64,000 nt of DNA from Reticulitermes lucifugus. Its lineage: Eukaryota; Arthropoda; Insecta; Blattodea; Rhinotermitidae. Both the position numbers and the translations under genes were made by a program. Positions 47,403 to 57,950 of this stretch are shown here, in pieces. The stretch is taken from assembly GCA_026260175.1 (NCBI GenBank), contig JAKCWW010000321.1, positions 10,789 through 74,788 of the forward strand. Direction: 5' to 3'. Each line of letters begins with the position of its first letter. Position 1 is the stretch's first letter. The notes under the pieces were generated by a model, which saw only the letters and a list, made by a program, of their open reading frames with translations, was not told where the DNA came from and made no database searches.

Positions 47403-47964
47403 AAAGAAAATAAAAATATACAAGAATTGTTATATGCTGAATGCCTACTGAAATAATTGTATTGCTTGTTCTCAACAAATATATGAATATACATATATAT
47501 TCATGCGACTAGGTCCCACTATTTATCGCTCTGATTGATTGCACAAGTAACAAACGAAAGGTGGAAAATGATTGCTTTATGAATATGAAGCCATTTATGG
47601 TTTCATAGCAAAACGAACAGAAATATAAAACAGAAAATGCGGATGCAATTATTCTATGAGTAATATTAATGTGGTAAATTAAGTATAAGGAATATACGGT
47701 GTGATTTAGAAGGAATTTAAGATCTTCAAAAAATTTATTACTTAGTAACTGGTGCCCCCTGATGGCGGAAATGCTTACAACTTTCAAGCAGTAAGATATG
47801 GAAAAATTAAGGTAACTAAAATTGAATGCATACTGGATGTCCGTATGATAATTACTGAGTAATAAATTTCTGGAAGTTTTCAATAGTTTTGAATCACTCT
47901 GTATATAAAAATTGGATTGAAAAGCCTAAATGACTCGTGGCTGACTTAGTTCATATATTTTCTC
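47403..47964. other. intergenic; unassigned 124-codon minus frame
   Basis: The minus frame 47509-47883 (124 codons) is rich in Leu, Ser, Phe and Tyr and looks like an AT-rich chance frame. No family recognised. Confidence 0.3.
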
Positions 47965-48100
47965 AGTCCTTGCAGGCAAATGTCACGTACCTCAAATAAG
48001 CTACGACCGTTTCCTTGCACATTATTTTCGATTCATTATTCATTGATAATTCCACCATTTTATGCTATTATAATCTCAGCTACTGAAAGCGTCGCTGTGT
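47965..48100 (+). mobile_element. SINE family E, 3' fragment
   Basis: Follows the tail of the 44163 copy: CAGGCAAAT, TTTCCTTGCACATT, TTCCACCATTTTATGCTAT, CAGCTACTGAAAGCG. The head is missing. Confidence 0.5.
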
Positions 48101-49426
48101 GCCATACAACAATCAGATGGCAAAACCTATCGACGTTTCGTAAGAACCCACACATTCGTTTTTAAGATCAAACATCATTATATCAATGCAGAAAAATTAG
48201 TACTAACCATCGGTAGATTTTACGACTTCGGCACAGTGTGATGCACAGAGATTCTGCAATTAAAATTGAAGGAAAACATTTCAAGGACAGCTTTCTATAA
48301 GAGACTATGTGGTCGTTAGAAACTGTAAGAATCTTCAACTTGAGACTACAAACTCAGCATTGACTGGATTATTTGATCTCATTTTGGAACTCCCTGCAGT
48401 GTGGAAACAGAGACGGTGGGGAATGGGCAACATTTTCAGTGCGGGCCGTGATCTCGAAAACAAGAACGAGACTTTGGAATATCATGGCCACATACGAGAA
48501 AATATGTCACGATTTCCTGTGAAAAATGGTGACACGGACACTTAAATCATTTTGTAGCAATAACGCGACGATAGCCAGAAACAAGTCGCAAGACCAGAAG
48601 ACACGACTGGAGTGGTGACAAAACAGATACAGACGTTCTGAAAGAAAAATCGCAACACAGGGAAGTAAGGATAGAAAATCGTGTACTTGAAGCAAATATG
48701 AAAGCAAGAAATTTATTTCAATTCTGCAATCAACTTCGCTACAAACTCTGTAGACTGCAAGCATAAAGAAACGTACATCCGGGCGTGCATTTAATTTCTA
48801 CGGACTCAAGAAACCCTTCAAGTGTTAATATACGTGTATCATCCAGTAACGTTTTGAAACAAGCTAAATATTTTCATAAAATTTCCTATAAATATGAGGC
48901 CACTAGAGGCCATGCCATCTTTGTAGCTACACATTAATTTCAGACGGACTATAAAACCAATGCTACAACTGAGCGAACATCTTAGATGGAAAGAAGATAT
49001 CTCCACTTAGGTTTAGTCTTTTAATTTTACGTGGTGATATACCTACGAAATATAAGAAATTTTGTTGCGCTAATCTTGTTTTGCAAATCATAAAGACATA
49101 ACAGCCGGAGGAAATCTGTAATTATCAATATATCTCCTAGCGAAAATAATAAAAATTATACAAGGCATGTGAAAATTTGTGTAGGAAAAAAAACACAATA
49201 CCGTATTCTACACGAAACATTTCTTTGTACGTTTAAATATATATAACTTCGATGTTGCGAAAATATGAGGTGAAACCTAACAAATCTAAAGTAACGGGAA
49301 TCTGAGTAGTGACACGTATGTAGGTCTTGGTAAACGTAATATGATCAGCGAATTGTGTAATGATTCATTTACAGTTGTTATTTACCTGAGCGTATAGACT
49401 GAAGCGTTTGAAGGAAACTAGGTATC
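48101..49426. other. intergenic, no recognised feature
   Basis: Two unassigned frames (48309-48545 plus, 48507-48764 minus). Otherwise AT-rich DNA. Confidence 0.35.
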
Positions 49427-49432
49427 ATATGT

Positions 49433-49690
49433 GCCGATCCCAGTGGCCACGTGGTCTAATGCGTGGGTCTGCTGTCGTTCGCTTACTAGGATTGTGGGTT
49501 CGAATCCCACCGGGGCATGGATGTCTATCTCTTGTGAGTGTCGTGTGTTGTCACGTAGAGGTCTCTGCGCCGGGCTGATCACTCGTCCAGAGGAGTCCTA
49601 CCAAGTGTGGTGTGTCTGAGTGTGATCGTGAAGTCTCGACAATGAGAAGGCCGTGGCCCACTAGGGGCTGTTGCGCCATGGGAAGAAGAA
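49433..49690 (+). mobile_element. tRNA-derived SINE, family B
   Basis: GCCGATCCCAGTGGCCACG head, B box GTGGGTTCGAATCCCACC, complete family-B body and terminal GTTGCGCCATGGGAAGAAG. A possible short TSD is AGGTATC at 49420-49426 and 49691-49697. If that is right the insertion begins at 49427 with ATATGT, as the 11155 copy also has TATGT before its head. Confidence 0.92.
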
Positions 49691-49697
49691 AGGTATC

Positions 49698-50924
49698 GTA
49701 CGAACTTCACAGAACTACTCCTTTAAGTGGAAGGGTACTCATTACGATCAGTTGTGCGGTTCCTTATTCTAGAGCACACAGGGCGTCGTACGCGCCGCGG
49801 ACTTACGACCACTGGCCTGGTGTTGTGATGCTGCGGCAACTAATTAGTGTCCTGACTCGTGCAAGTGTACGTCCGGGGTCTGAAAGGATTAAGGTATAAG
49901 GAATGTCAGTTTAAAAATTTCAGCAAGCGACCTTAAATATCCTTTCTACGTGGGTTATAATCCTGTAACACATGTGTTCTAATTACGTCATAATATCTGT
50001 CAGGTAAACTGACACTTTGCTTTATACAGTCGGGAAGAATAAATAAGATGAATTAAAAATAAGGATAAAAGTAATTAGTAATTTGGAACAACACAAAATT
50101 TAAGCAAGGGCCTACAAAATGTTGACGTTACAATTACAGCTCCCATACACACCACGAACATCCGCAACGCCTGTTACCCCCTACTCATCCCCTCGCCCCT
50201 TTGTAGCGAGTTCTATAGTCGACTTTGCTGGTACAGCAATTTTGCAAATGTACGTTGCAGCAATAAGTTAAAGCAGATATAATTGGCTGAGCGTTTAAAA
50301 AGTTAAAATTCAGAACATGTAGCAACTCACGGCAAAAGAAGTGGTGTATGCTCGTGTTTAAGTTATATTACCCACTGTTTCATCACCAGACGTTTGTGTA
50401 GTTTGTAAGGTAGTTTAACCCCTCCGTTTACTGCTGCGTCATTTACAGCATTCGAGCTATCTTCACACACCACGCCCTTCCCCCATCCCATTTAGGGTGT
50501 TACTCCCTTTAAATTAAGAAATCTTGACTTCTGGGAAAGACTTGGCTTCCGCAAGAGTACAGAGATAAAATGTCATGACACCGTTTCAATTTGAAGGATA
50601 TCAAAATTGATAAAATATAGAAAAACTTTTGTGAAGGAGCATACATAAATGAATAATACACTGCTCTAAACCTGATTATGGCAGCACACTATATCCCTAT
50701 CTGTGACCGAATGTAGATGCCTGCATATTGACACCAACTATATCGAAGTGTTTTAACATTAAAATTATTAGTTACATTTATCAAATATCGAACACAATCC
50801 GTCCTAAATGAAAGTCAAGCATGTTGCAACAAATCAGCCCTCACTTCGACTGTCAAAGTGCGCAACACTGACCACATAAACCACAACAAATGACTGTACG
50901 AGGTTTGCGGTTCTGAAGCCAGTG
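49698..50924. other. intergenic, no recognised feature
   Basis: No repeat or gene signature. The frame 49612-49899 is a SINE read-through. Confidence 0.35.
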
Positions 50925-51075
50925 TTGCTGAAGATTCGAGTCTTCTGGGATGTTAGCCTTTGTCGCTGGCTAAACTTGGACTGCATGACAGTGAAGAAGA
51001 AGTTACTACGAACCTTCGAAGAGTCGGAAATTATTTATACAACGACACAGCATAACATCACAGAAGACGTGAATC
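50925..51075 (+). mobile_element. Penelope-type repeat relic
   Basis: The plus-strand translation IRVFWDVSLCRWLN, then IIYTTTQHNITEDVN, is a worn form of the FWDVxxCxLV and TTQxNIPED strings produced by the same repeat family as 2676 and 37613. No hammerhead core survives here. Confidence 0.4.
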
Positions 51076-51477
51076 GTCAAATAAGACAAATGCCTAATAT
51101 AATACTATTGTGTTCAGAGCAACGACAAGGGTGATAATATCTTCTGTGAAGCACATGAACACATCCTTTCGTACTGCCTTCATAAATTTTTTATTTTAGC
51201 TCACTTCATCAGAATTATGTATTCTATGTTGTGTAGGAGATATGTTGCTTAACAAACATTAACTATGTGTTCTGAATAATGTAAGTATTTAATACTACAA
51301 ATGTTTTACAGCATATTTCGTGATTCAAGCTACTCGTCAATATAGCAACCATTTCGCAATATAAGTTGAACCTCAAGTATCTTCACAAATTTCAAATGAC
51401 AGAGTAATGTAGTGATATGATACACAGCTAATAACATACCAGACATACGATCAGACACACCAAGTTTTACTACGAGC
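51076..51477. other. intergenic, no recognised feature
   Basis: AT-rich; nothing assigned. Confidence 0.35.
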
Positions 51478-51705
51478 ATTTACATGTTATCAGTGTGGCT
51501 GACTGCTGTTACATGACACATTCCCCTTCGACAATTATAACCTCTTACCACGTGCGATGTAGTATGTCCGGTGCCAGCGCCTCTGATCCTGTGCTTTAGG
51601 TCGTCAATGTTCGTAGACAAAAACGGGAAGAACACCTGATCCTTTAAGAACTGCCACAGGAAGAATTTGGTTGGGTTAAGTCCGGACAAGGTGGTAGTCA
51701 TTCAC
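51478..51705 (-). pseudogene. Tc1/mariner-superfamily transposase, C-terminus, frameshifted
   Basis: The minus strand reads LSGLNPTKFFLWQFLKDQVF, then LSTNIDDLKHRI, matching SPDLxPLDFFLWG, KDxVxVPPLP and LKxRI of an intact transposase. The end CHVTAVSHTDNM resembles CRVTxGAHIEHL, but the link between the two is out of register, implying an indel near 51570. The catalytic parts are absent and no terminal inverted repeats were found. Its subfamily looks closer to the 14006 copy (LDFFLWG type) than to the 22424 copy (CDYFLWG type). Confidence 0.7.
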
Positions 51706-52667
51706 TTGCGCTACCGTGACAGACCCACCGACACGGAATATGATTGCTGACAATCTCTCGCATTTTGGTATGAAAATGAGTAAATGATTCATGCTGTTGA
51801 AAGTCTCAACTTTTCCAAGTCATCCAAATCGGTGTAGGAATTAGGAGAGATTTTAGCCAGCGACAGTTCTGTCGCTCGGCATCAGTAAGTGTAGCCGTTT
51901 TAATTCCTACCACTGGAGCGCTACAGGTGGAGGCATATGGTACTACGAATGCGATGTAACAAAATTATCGTCGCAATCCAGTGACTTATCAAATATTATG
52001 ATATAACGAAAGTGTATATATACAAATATTAGATCAACAGACATGAAAAGTCATACGGCTACTTTAGGCTCATCCTGCATGCAACACAACACTCAGATAT
52101 ACCATTCAAAGACGACGCCTTTGACAACATAGGAGTCACAATGGCATTGCTATTCCGATATGAACCTTGTCTAGACACCTCTCCTTTGAAATTGACGTTA
52201 GTTTCACGGCCAGATAATTACTCGTAAAAGTATAAATTGTTGTACAGGTAGGTCCGAAACCTCGAGTTTAGAGAGTTGTGTAGCTTTACAAATTGCATTA
52301 GTAAATGACAAAGTTAGGATGCACGTCTTCGCGGAATCCTATGTTTTCAGCGATGGCAGTAAATGGCACAGGCATTTATCATATAGATCAGGGGAAGTGG
52401 GAGGAGGTGATGGAAATCTGCCGACCAATATATCATACCGCGGTGAGGTGTGCGTGTAAGAGGATGAGTGTTTTCTATTGAAAAGGAAGAGATAATGTAC
52501 TAAAAAAACAAATTGAATGCCAAGAAAATGATCACGCAGCAGGCGTATGGAATGCGGAAGAACCTGTGACTGTATCATGCCGATAAATGGTGGGCTCGTA
52601 TAAATTCCTTACGACTATGAGATGCACGGCTGTGTACGTAAGCGATTTCTAGCAAGTACAAGTGAGG
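51706..52667. other. intergenic, no recognised feature
   Basis: No feature supported apart from short unassigned frames. Confidence 0.35.
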
Positions 52668-52912
52668 TGGGGGCACGCGGTGGCGCAAGTGTTTGAGGCA
52701 CTGCCTACAAGCCGGCAGGTCGCGGGCTCGATTCCCAATAGAGTCATTGGACTTTTTGATCAACTTAATCCTTCCGGCCGCACTAAGGCTCTGGGGTCAA
52801 CTCAGCCTCTAACAAAAATGAGTTCCAGGAATATTTTCTGGTGGGTATAGGCAGCCGGTGCGTAGGGCTGACAATCTTACCACCTTCATGTTCCGATTGT
52901 ATATGGATGTAT
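52668..52912 (+). mobile_element. tRNA-derived SINE, family C, 3'-incomplete
   Basis: GGGGGCACGCGGTGGCGCAA head, B box GGGCTCGATTCCCAATAG, then the family-C body through AACTCAGCCTCTAAC, CAGGAATATTTTCTGG and CTTACCACCTTCATGTTCC, ending near 52912. The last part seen in the 20018 and 23700 copies is missing. A LINE remnant follows almost directly. Confidence 0.85.
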
Positions 52913-52929
52913 AAAAATCCAAGGAAAAC

Positions 52930-53175
52930 ACAATGGAAGTAACAGGAGATGGAAAATGTATAGAACTATTCAGCTTTTGTACGGGAAACCTAGAGGAAAG
53001 AGACCACTTGGGAGAACAACATGTAGATTACAGGATAATACTAAGCATGAACTTAAGGGAACAGGGTGTGAGGGTGGGGCTGGACACAGCTGGGTTTAGA
53101 GTAGACTCCATTGGCGGATGCACGTGGACACAACAATGGAGTTTTGGGTTTCACAAAAGGCGGAAAACCTCCAAG
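52930..53175 (+). mobile_element. LINE 3' end
   Basis: The plus strand reads GKPRGKRPLGRTTCRLQDN, the best-preserved copy here of the KPxGKRPLGRPRRRWEDNI string, then in other frames a worn DWIDLAQDRDxW zone and MEFWVSQKAENLQARVLLH, equivalent to the MNLRVPQKAGNFLTS end. A microsatellite follows. Only the LINE C-terminus is present; catalytic reverse-transcriptase motifs are absent. Confidence 0.65.
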
Positions 53176-53198
53176 CAAGAGTCCTGCTCCATGGATAT

Positions 53199-53285
53199 AT
53201 ATGTGTGTGTGCGTGCTGTCACATGTGTACGTGCGTATGTATAGATGTGTATGCTTTATGTGGCTATGTATGTATTTATGTACGA
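53199..53285. repeat. degenerate GT/TATG microsatellite after LINE end
   Basis: ATATATATGTGTGTGTGCGTG and later TATGTATGTA-like units, plausibly grown from the LINE's 3' tail. Confidence 0.75.
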
Positions 53286-55329
53286 TGTCGCGAGTTATGA
53301 TAAGAGGTTACAGTTGTGTCACTGTCACTGTTGAAGGAAGAATATGTGGCAAATTTTAAAACTCTTGCTTCCTAAAAATAAGAAAACCCGCAAAAAAGAC
53401 TCTGCGGATAGGGTTAAAAATTAGAATCAGATATCTCACAAATGTAAGTCCCGTATTAAATCATTAAGCTGACTTAGTCTATTTATAAATGCGTTATTTA
53501 CTAATTCTGCACAAATAGAGCCATGCACGAATTTCGTTCGACAAAACCGGTCACTATTATGGTGATAAATTGTGTTATTTTTTTATGTTATGAACCTTCT
53601 TCCTGCGACGGATGGGCCTTTTTCTGCACATTCAATGGTGGCAGCATTTTATGTGAATTTTTTAAAGCGTAGAAACACAAAAAGTCACTTTGCTGATGTA
53701 GTTTATGACAGTCCGAAGCCTGAACAAAATTATGACTGGAAACAAAGGTGCTAGAAGTGTTGCAGTCCGAACCAAAGTTTATGTCTGTCCAGTCCGTGAG
53801 GAATAGCAGCAATGACAACGAGGCGTTGGGCATTAAATTCACGTTACTGGGGCTCATGGAAAATTTAAATCAAAATATGTACGTCTCGAAGGCGAAGATA
53901 TAAAAATACTTGAGAAAATATATAACCTTTGTTGAGTTAATATCCGACTGGGAGTTGAAGTAAGAAACCAAAATTACATGCAAAAAGAAGTTAGGAGCAG
54001 ATTAAAAACAAATGTATTTGCTAGCATTTAGTTCAGAATCTATTGCTTGTCCATTTCCTATCTAAATTTCTGAACATTAAAATACAAACATTCAAACGTA
54101 TGTAGACATATGTAACTTTTTCATTCACCTTACGACAAGAAAATTTATTAAGGCTGGGGGAAAAAGTGCATTTAATCTAGAAGGATGGATAAAATTGTAC
54201 AGCCAGCCACTGGATCCTATCATGATTCACGCGATCGATTTCAAACAGTCACTCAGGTTTCTTCAACACCTACTTAAGCATTAAGCAATATTAACTTAAC
54301 CTTCAATTTTTAACAAATATCTCCCTAATGGTCTACTTGTTTGAGGATTTTCCGTTGCAACTGATATACATTTCTCGTCTTTCACATGCGTATTATGTAT
54401 TCTCTCACATCTGAAAATGAAGACAATCCTTCGAAACACTGGTAAATATTTACCAGCCGACACGATGCAACATTTTAGCACATTTGAACGTTTACAAGTC
54501 ATTACGTTTCACATTACGTAAATTTTCTCCATACTGATAATGCCCCTCTCTTTTTTTTTTTGGTACAAATATTTCTGTCAGCGCTCTGTTTCCAATCGCA
54601 GTGTATGTTCACATTCACCTGTATTCAATACTGCTGTGTTGCTTCCAAGTCTATGTAACTTTATATAAACAGTGGGTGCCAGACTGTTATGCTTTAGGGG
54701 AAGGGGCTCATTAGTGTAAAAATAAAGTTTCACATACATTTAATTTTAGATAAAATATTATTCAAGGTTGTGGTAGCTCAGTCACTTAAATGATGGACAA
54801 CATGCTGGATGCCTCTCTATTGCCATATTTATAAGACCCAGCCAGCGTCCAAGCCAATAGTATTGGGATGCCTTTTGCAAATTAAACGCGATCTTAATAT
54901 CAAATTCACAGATATCTACATTTAGTTCCAAGTTTTAACATGCCCGAATCTTTAACTCACGTAATTGGCTTCGTAGTCATGCTTTGGTCCTTGTACAGCT
55001 TTACAGCTTTCCCTCTGCGTTACCCTATGGTTATCTACGCTGCAGTTCGATCGATGATGAACATTTTAAATTCTGGGCGAATCTGTGCGCCAAGTAGTCT
55101 AAATCAGAATCTACGATCAGAGGGAGAAGACGAGTACAAAGCACGTCTCTGGGGTCACCAGGCATACACACGACGTAATCCTGCTTTACATACACTCAAG
55201 ACTTCTTCGAAACTGCTTACCAAGTTTCACCGTGTGTCTTTCCATCTGTTGAAGGAAATAGTCGTGCGTGACGTGTTCAGCTGTATGTGTGGTCTGCACT
55301 TAACCGTCTGAAACGGGTAGATCGCTGGT

Positions 55330-55330
<1 letters not shown>
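53286..55330. other. intergenic; worn hammerhead-like motif and weak tRNA-like head
   Basis: 54412-54445 (plus) reads CTGAAAATGAAGACAATCC, then TTCGAAACAC: a GAAG/CTTC stem II with a changed first box. 54768-54800 has GTGGTAGCTCAGTCACTTAA, which looks like a tRNA A box without a clear B box. The 123-codon frame 54940-55311 has no recognisable domain. Confidence 0.3.

Positions 55331-55364
<34 letters not shown>
55331..55364. repeat. (TAA)n microsatellite
   Basis: About eleven perfect TAA units. Confidence 0.97.
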
Positions 55365-55508
55365 CCCTAATCATGTCAGTTTACTGTGTTCCCGGCATTA
55401 TACACTCATTTCAATATTCCCTGAAGCAACCCGCCCCACCAATAGATACTTGGTTAAAAGCTCTGGTTGCTCAACAACACCAAACATAGCCTGAGACTAA
55501 CTCAGACA

Positions 55509-55509
<1 letters not shown>

Positions 55510-55549
<40 letters not shown>
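55510..55549. repeat. (TAA)n microsatellite
   Basis: About thirteen perfect TAA units, 145 bases after a similar run. Confidence 0.97.
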
Positions 55550-55550
<1 letters not shown>

Positions 55551-57649
55551 TTTATAGAAAAATTCGGAAGCCATACCAGGAAGACATTCAATAAATTTAC
55601 TACAACAGGCAGCTATACTTGGAACATTATACGTAATACGGAAAGTACTGCAGCCTGAAGTTTAAAGCCTGAGCGGTGGGGATCGCCGTTGGTTCAAGGG
55701 GAGAAATACCAGGAAGAAAAGGCATGTGAAAACAGAAAGAACAAAATAATAATAACAATAATAACGTCGCCATTCCACAAGAAGATTCTTCCGATGTTAC
55801 AATAATTTATCAAGTTCTACGAAAACCAGTAGATTATCTCTTACATTATTGGCTGTTATATATACACTCAGGGAGGATGGACGGACACGCATGGATATGA
55901 TACTAAAGGCCCGCGTTTCTTTGTGAAATAAATTCCGTACCTATTTCCAAAAAAACAACGCTGTACCAGTCTTCACATTACTCAAGCCTTTCCGTACAAT
56001 AGATTCGTATTTTATTAATTCATACGAACATCGCACAACCAAACTAACAATGTGTATTTCATTAGTTACGTGTTTCGGCCATTCACCCATCTTAAGGGAC
56101 ACATATAAAAATCCGATTATATGAAGGTTATTGCAATATATATCTGTACTAAAAATGTTCCCTTTTTACAACATGTAAAAGCAATAACTTTGCCAAAATA
56201 TTCTATAAATTTTCAGGAAAGGCCCAGCGGTGCGGGTATTAAGTATGAATGTTTTAGAACGAGTATTTATTGTATTTATTACCAGGTTAGGTCTCTCTTA
56301 ATTTGGGTTTTCTACATCATAAAGTAGACCTATTGTGTGCAATACTGGAATTTAATTTCGAAATTTATAGACTAAATAATGTAGACATAGAAGAACATGA
56401 TTGCTGTTGTAACAATATTGAAAGAAAGGGTTACGCAATATTTATTTAGCAGTAAGGTCCTGAAACGTGTAGTGAGTAACTTTCTGAACAAATTACAGGG
56501 CTGATTACTGTTTGTCACCGACGACACTCCCCCAAGAACCATTAACTCAGCATGAATAACAAAAAAATAAAAAAAGAAGGCAGAATTACTTTTCACAATA
56601 TTGCGTCGTTTCATTGTACTCGCAGACTTCAAAATTCAAAAATAGTCCTTCAAACTGTTTTGCAAAAAAAGGAATTTCATAAGGATACTGACCACAGTAA
56701 CCCCGGAGCGTCAAAATATAAAGTTTCTAATTTGTTTTGCACAAAAACCTGTTAAACAGTATCCTTGTGTGTTGATGCTATAATTCAAAACATCGTATGT
56801 AAACAGAATAATTAACCAAATGTATTTTTTGATCTTTCACAGAAAATGTCCTCCAGCCCGTCCCTACACTGCATTAATTATGAAAGATTGAATCCTATAT
56901 AAATTTCGGAAAATTCGTTGGGCTAGGAATCAAATATACAATACATACCTACACAGCACAACAGAGCAAAGCGAACTCACAGTATAGTACCTCAAGGGGA
57001 CTTTCAACCCACGGTTTAGCGGCCTTTATGAGCGATAATTAACAAATTGTTAATAACTTAACCTGCGTTCTTAATACTCGCATCTTCGTCTTCTGTATGG
57101 CATTACGGTCCTTTGAGTTTGACCTTAGCCTCCTTTAATACTCGCATACTGAAACCAAATTATTGAGTGGAGTGCAAATTTAAAGGTTCTTAACAAGTAA
57201 TTTTCAAAAATTTTCTTAGTCACCTTACGGAAACAAGTAATTTCAAATTTCAATCTATCAAAAATTAAGCTCAAAGCCTGTAACATCGTGCCTCATATTT
57301 GTGGTTTTATTCAGGCACTCCAAGCACATATATAGTGATAAAAATCCACTTCAACGTCATGCTTACCCTTCGTTATATAAAACCTGCATTTAATGCAGCT
57401 TATTAAAGAATAAATAAACCAACAGACGACTATTTCCACGTACAACCATTCACAGTGGACTTTTCCAGCACCCAGACGGTAAATTCGATTTCATCTCTGG
57501 TGAGTGATGTAAATCGGCATTTCTCTAAGTTGTGTCACCATTTGCAGGTAGAAGTTTTACGATGGACACAACTTCTAAGGGGTTACACTAAATATTTAAC
57601 AGACCATTATGAAATATAAGCCGCCTGACTGTTTTTAACTAGAATGATA
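55550..57649. other. intergenic; worn hammerhead-like motif at 56067-56097
   Basis: On the minus strand 56097-56067 reads CTTAAGATGGG, then GGCCGAAACACGTAAC, a diverged member of the same ribozyme-bearing group. The remaining sequence holds only short unassigned frames. Confidence 0.35.
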
Positions 57650-57660
57650 GAATAAGAGAG

Positions 57661-57939
57661 CCGATCCCAGTGGCTGCGCGGTCTAAGGCGTAGGTATACG
57701 GCCGCTCGCTTACTGGGATCGTGGGTTCAAATCCCGCCTAGGGCATGGATGTCTGTCTGTTGTAAGTGTTGTGTGTTGTCAGGNNNNNNNNNNNNNNNNN
57801 NNNNNNNNNNNNNNNNNNNNNNNNNNNNNNNNNAGTCCTACCGAGTGTGGTGTGTCTAAAAAGTGTGTGATCGTGAAGCCTTGAAAAATGAGGCGGTCTA
57901 GGCCCCCAAGGGGCTGGAGAGCCATTGGAAAAAAAAATG
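57661..57939 (+). mobile_element. tRNA-derived SINE, family B, with TSD and N gap
   Basis: GAATAAGAGAG flanks it at 57650-57660 and 57940-57950. Head CCGATCCCAGTGGCTGCG, B box GTGGGTTCAAATCCCGCC, a gap, then TGTGGTGTGTC, TGTGATCGTGAAGCC and the AAGGGGCTGGAGAGCC end with an A tail. More diverged at the 3' end than the other family-B copies. Confidence 0.92.
57784..57833. other. assembly gap, 50 N
   Basis: Inside a SINE B copy. The other family-B copies have about 38 bases here, so 50 is not the exact length. Confidence 0.99.
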
Positions 57940-57950
57940 GAATAAGAGAG

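Noticed and set aside
47509-47883. 124-codon minus-strand open frame
   Set aside because: Rich in Phe, Ser, Tyr and Leu as expected from AT-rich DNA. No domain or signal peptide followed by a recognisable mature protein.
53111-53359. Cys/Val/Tyr-rich frames that might suggest a small secreted peptide
   Set aside because: They are translations of a GT/TATG microsatellite behind a LINE end.
54940-55311. 123-codon plus-strand open frame next to a TAA microsatellite
   Set aside because: Begins with a hydrophobic stretch that could mimic a signal peptide, but no family, no cysteine pattern and no flanking gene structure support it.
6278-57939. SINE heads as functional tRNA genes
   Set aside because: The B boxes are tRNA-like but the heads do not close into a normal acceptor stem and are followed by family-specific SINE bodies with TSDs.
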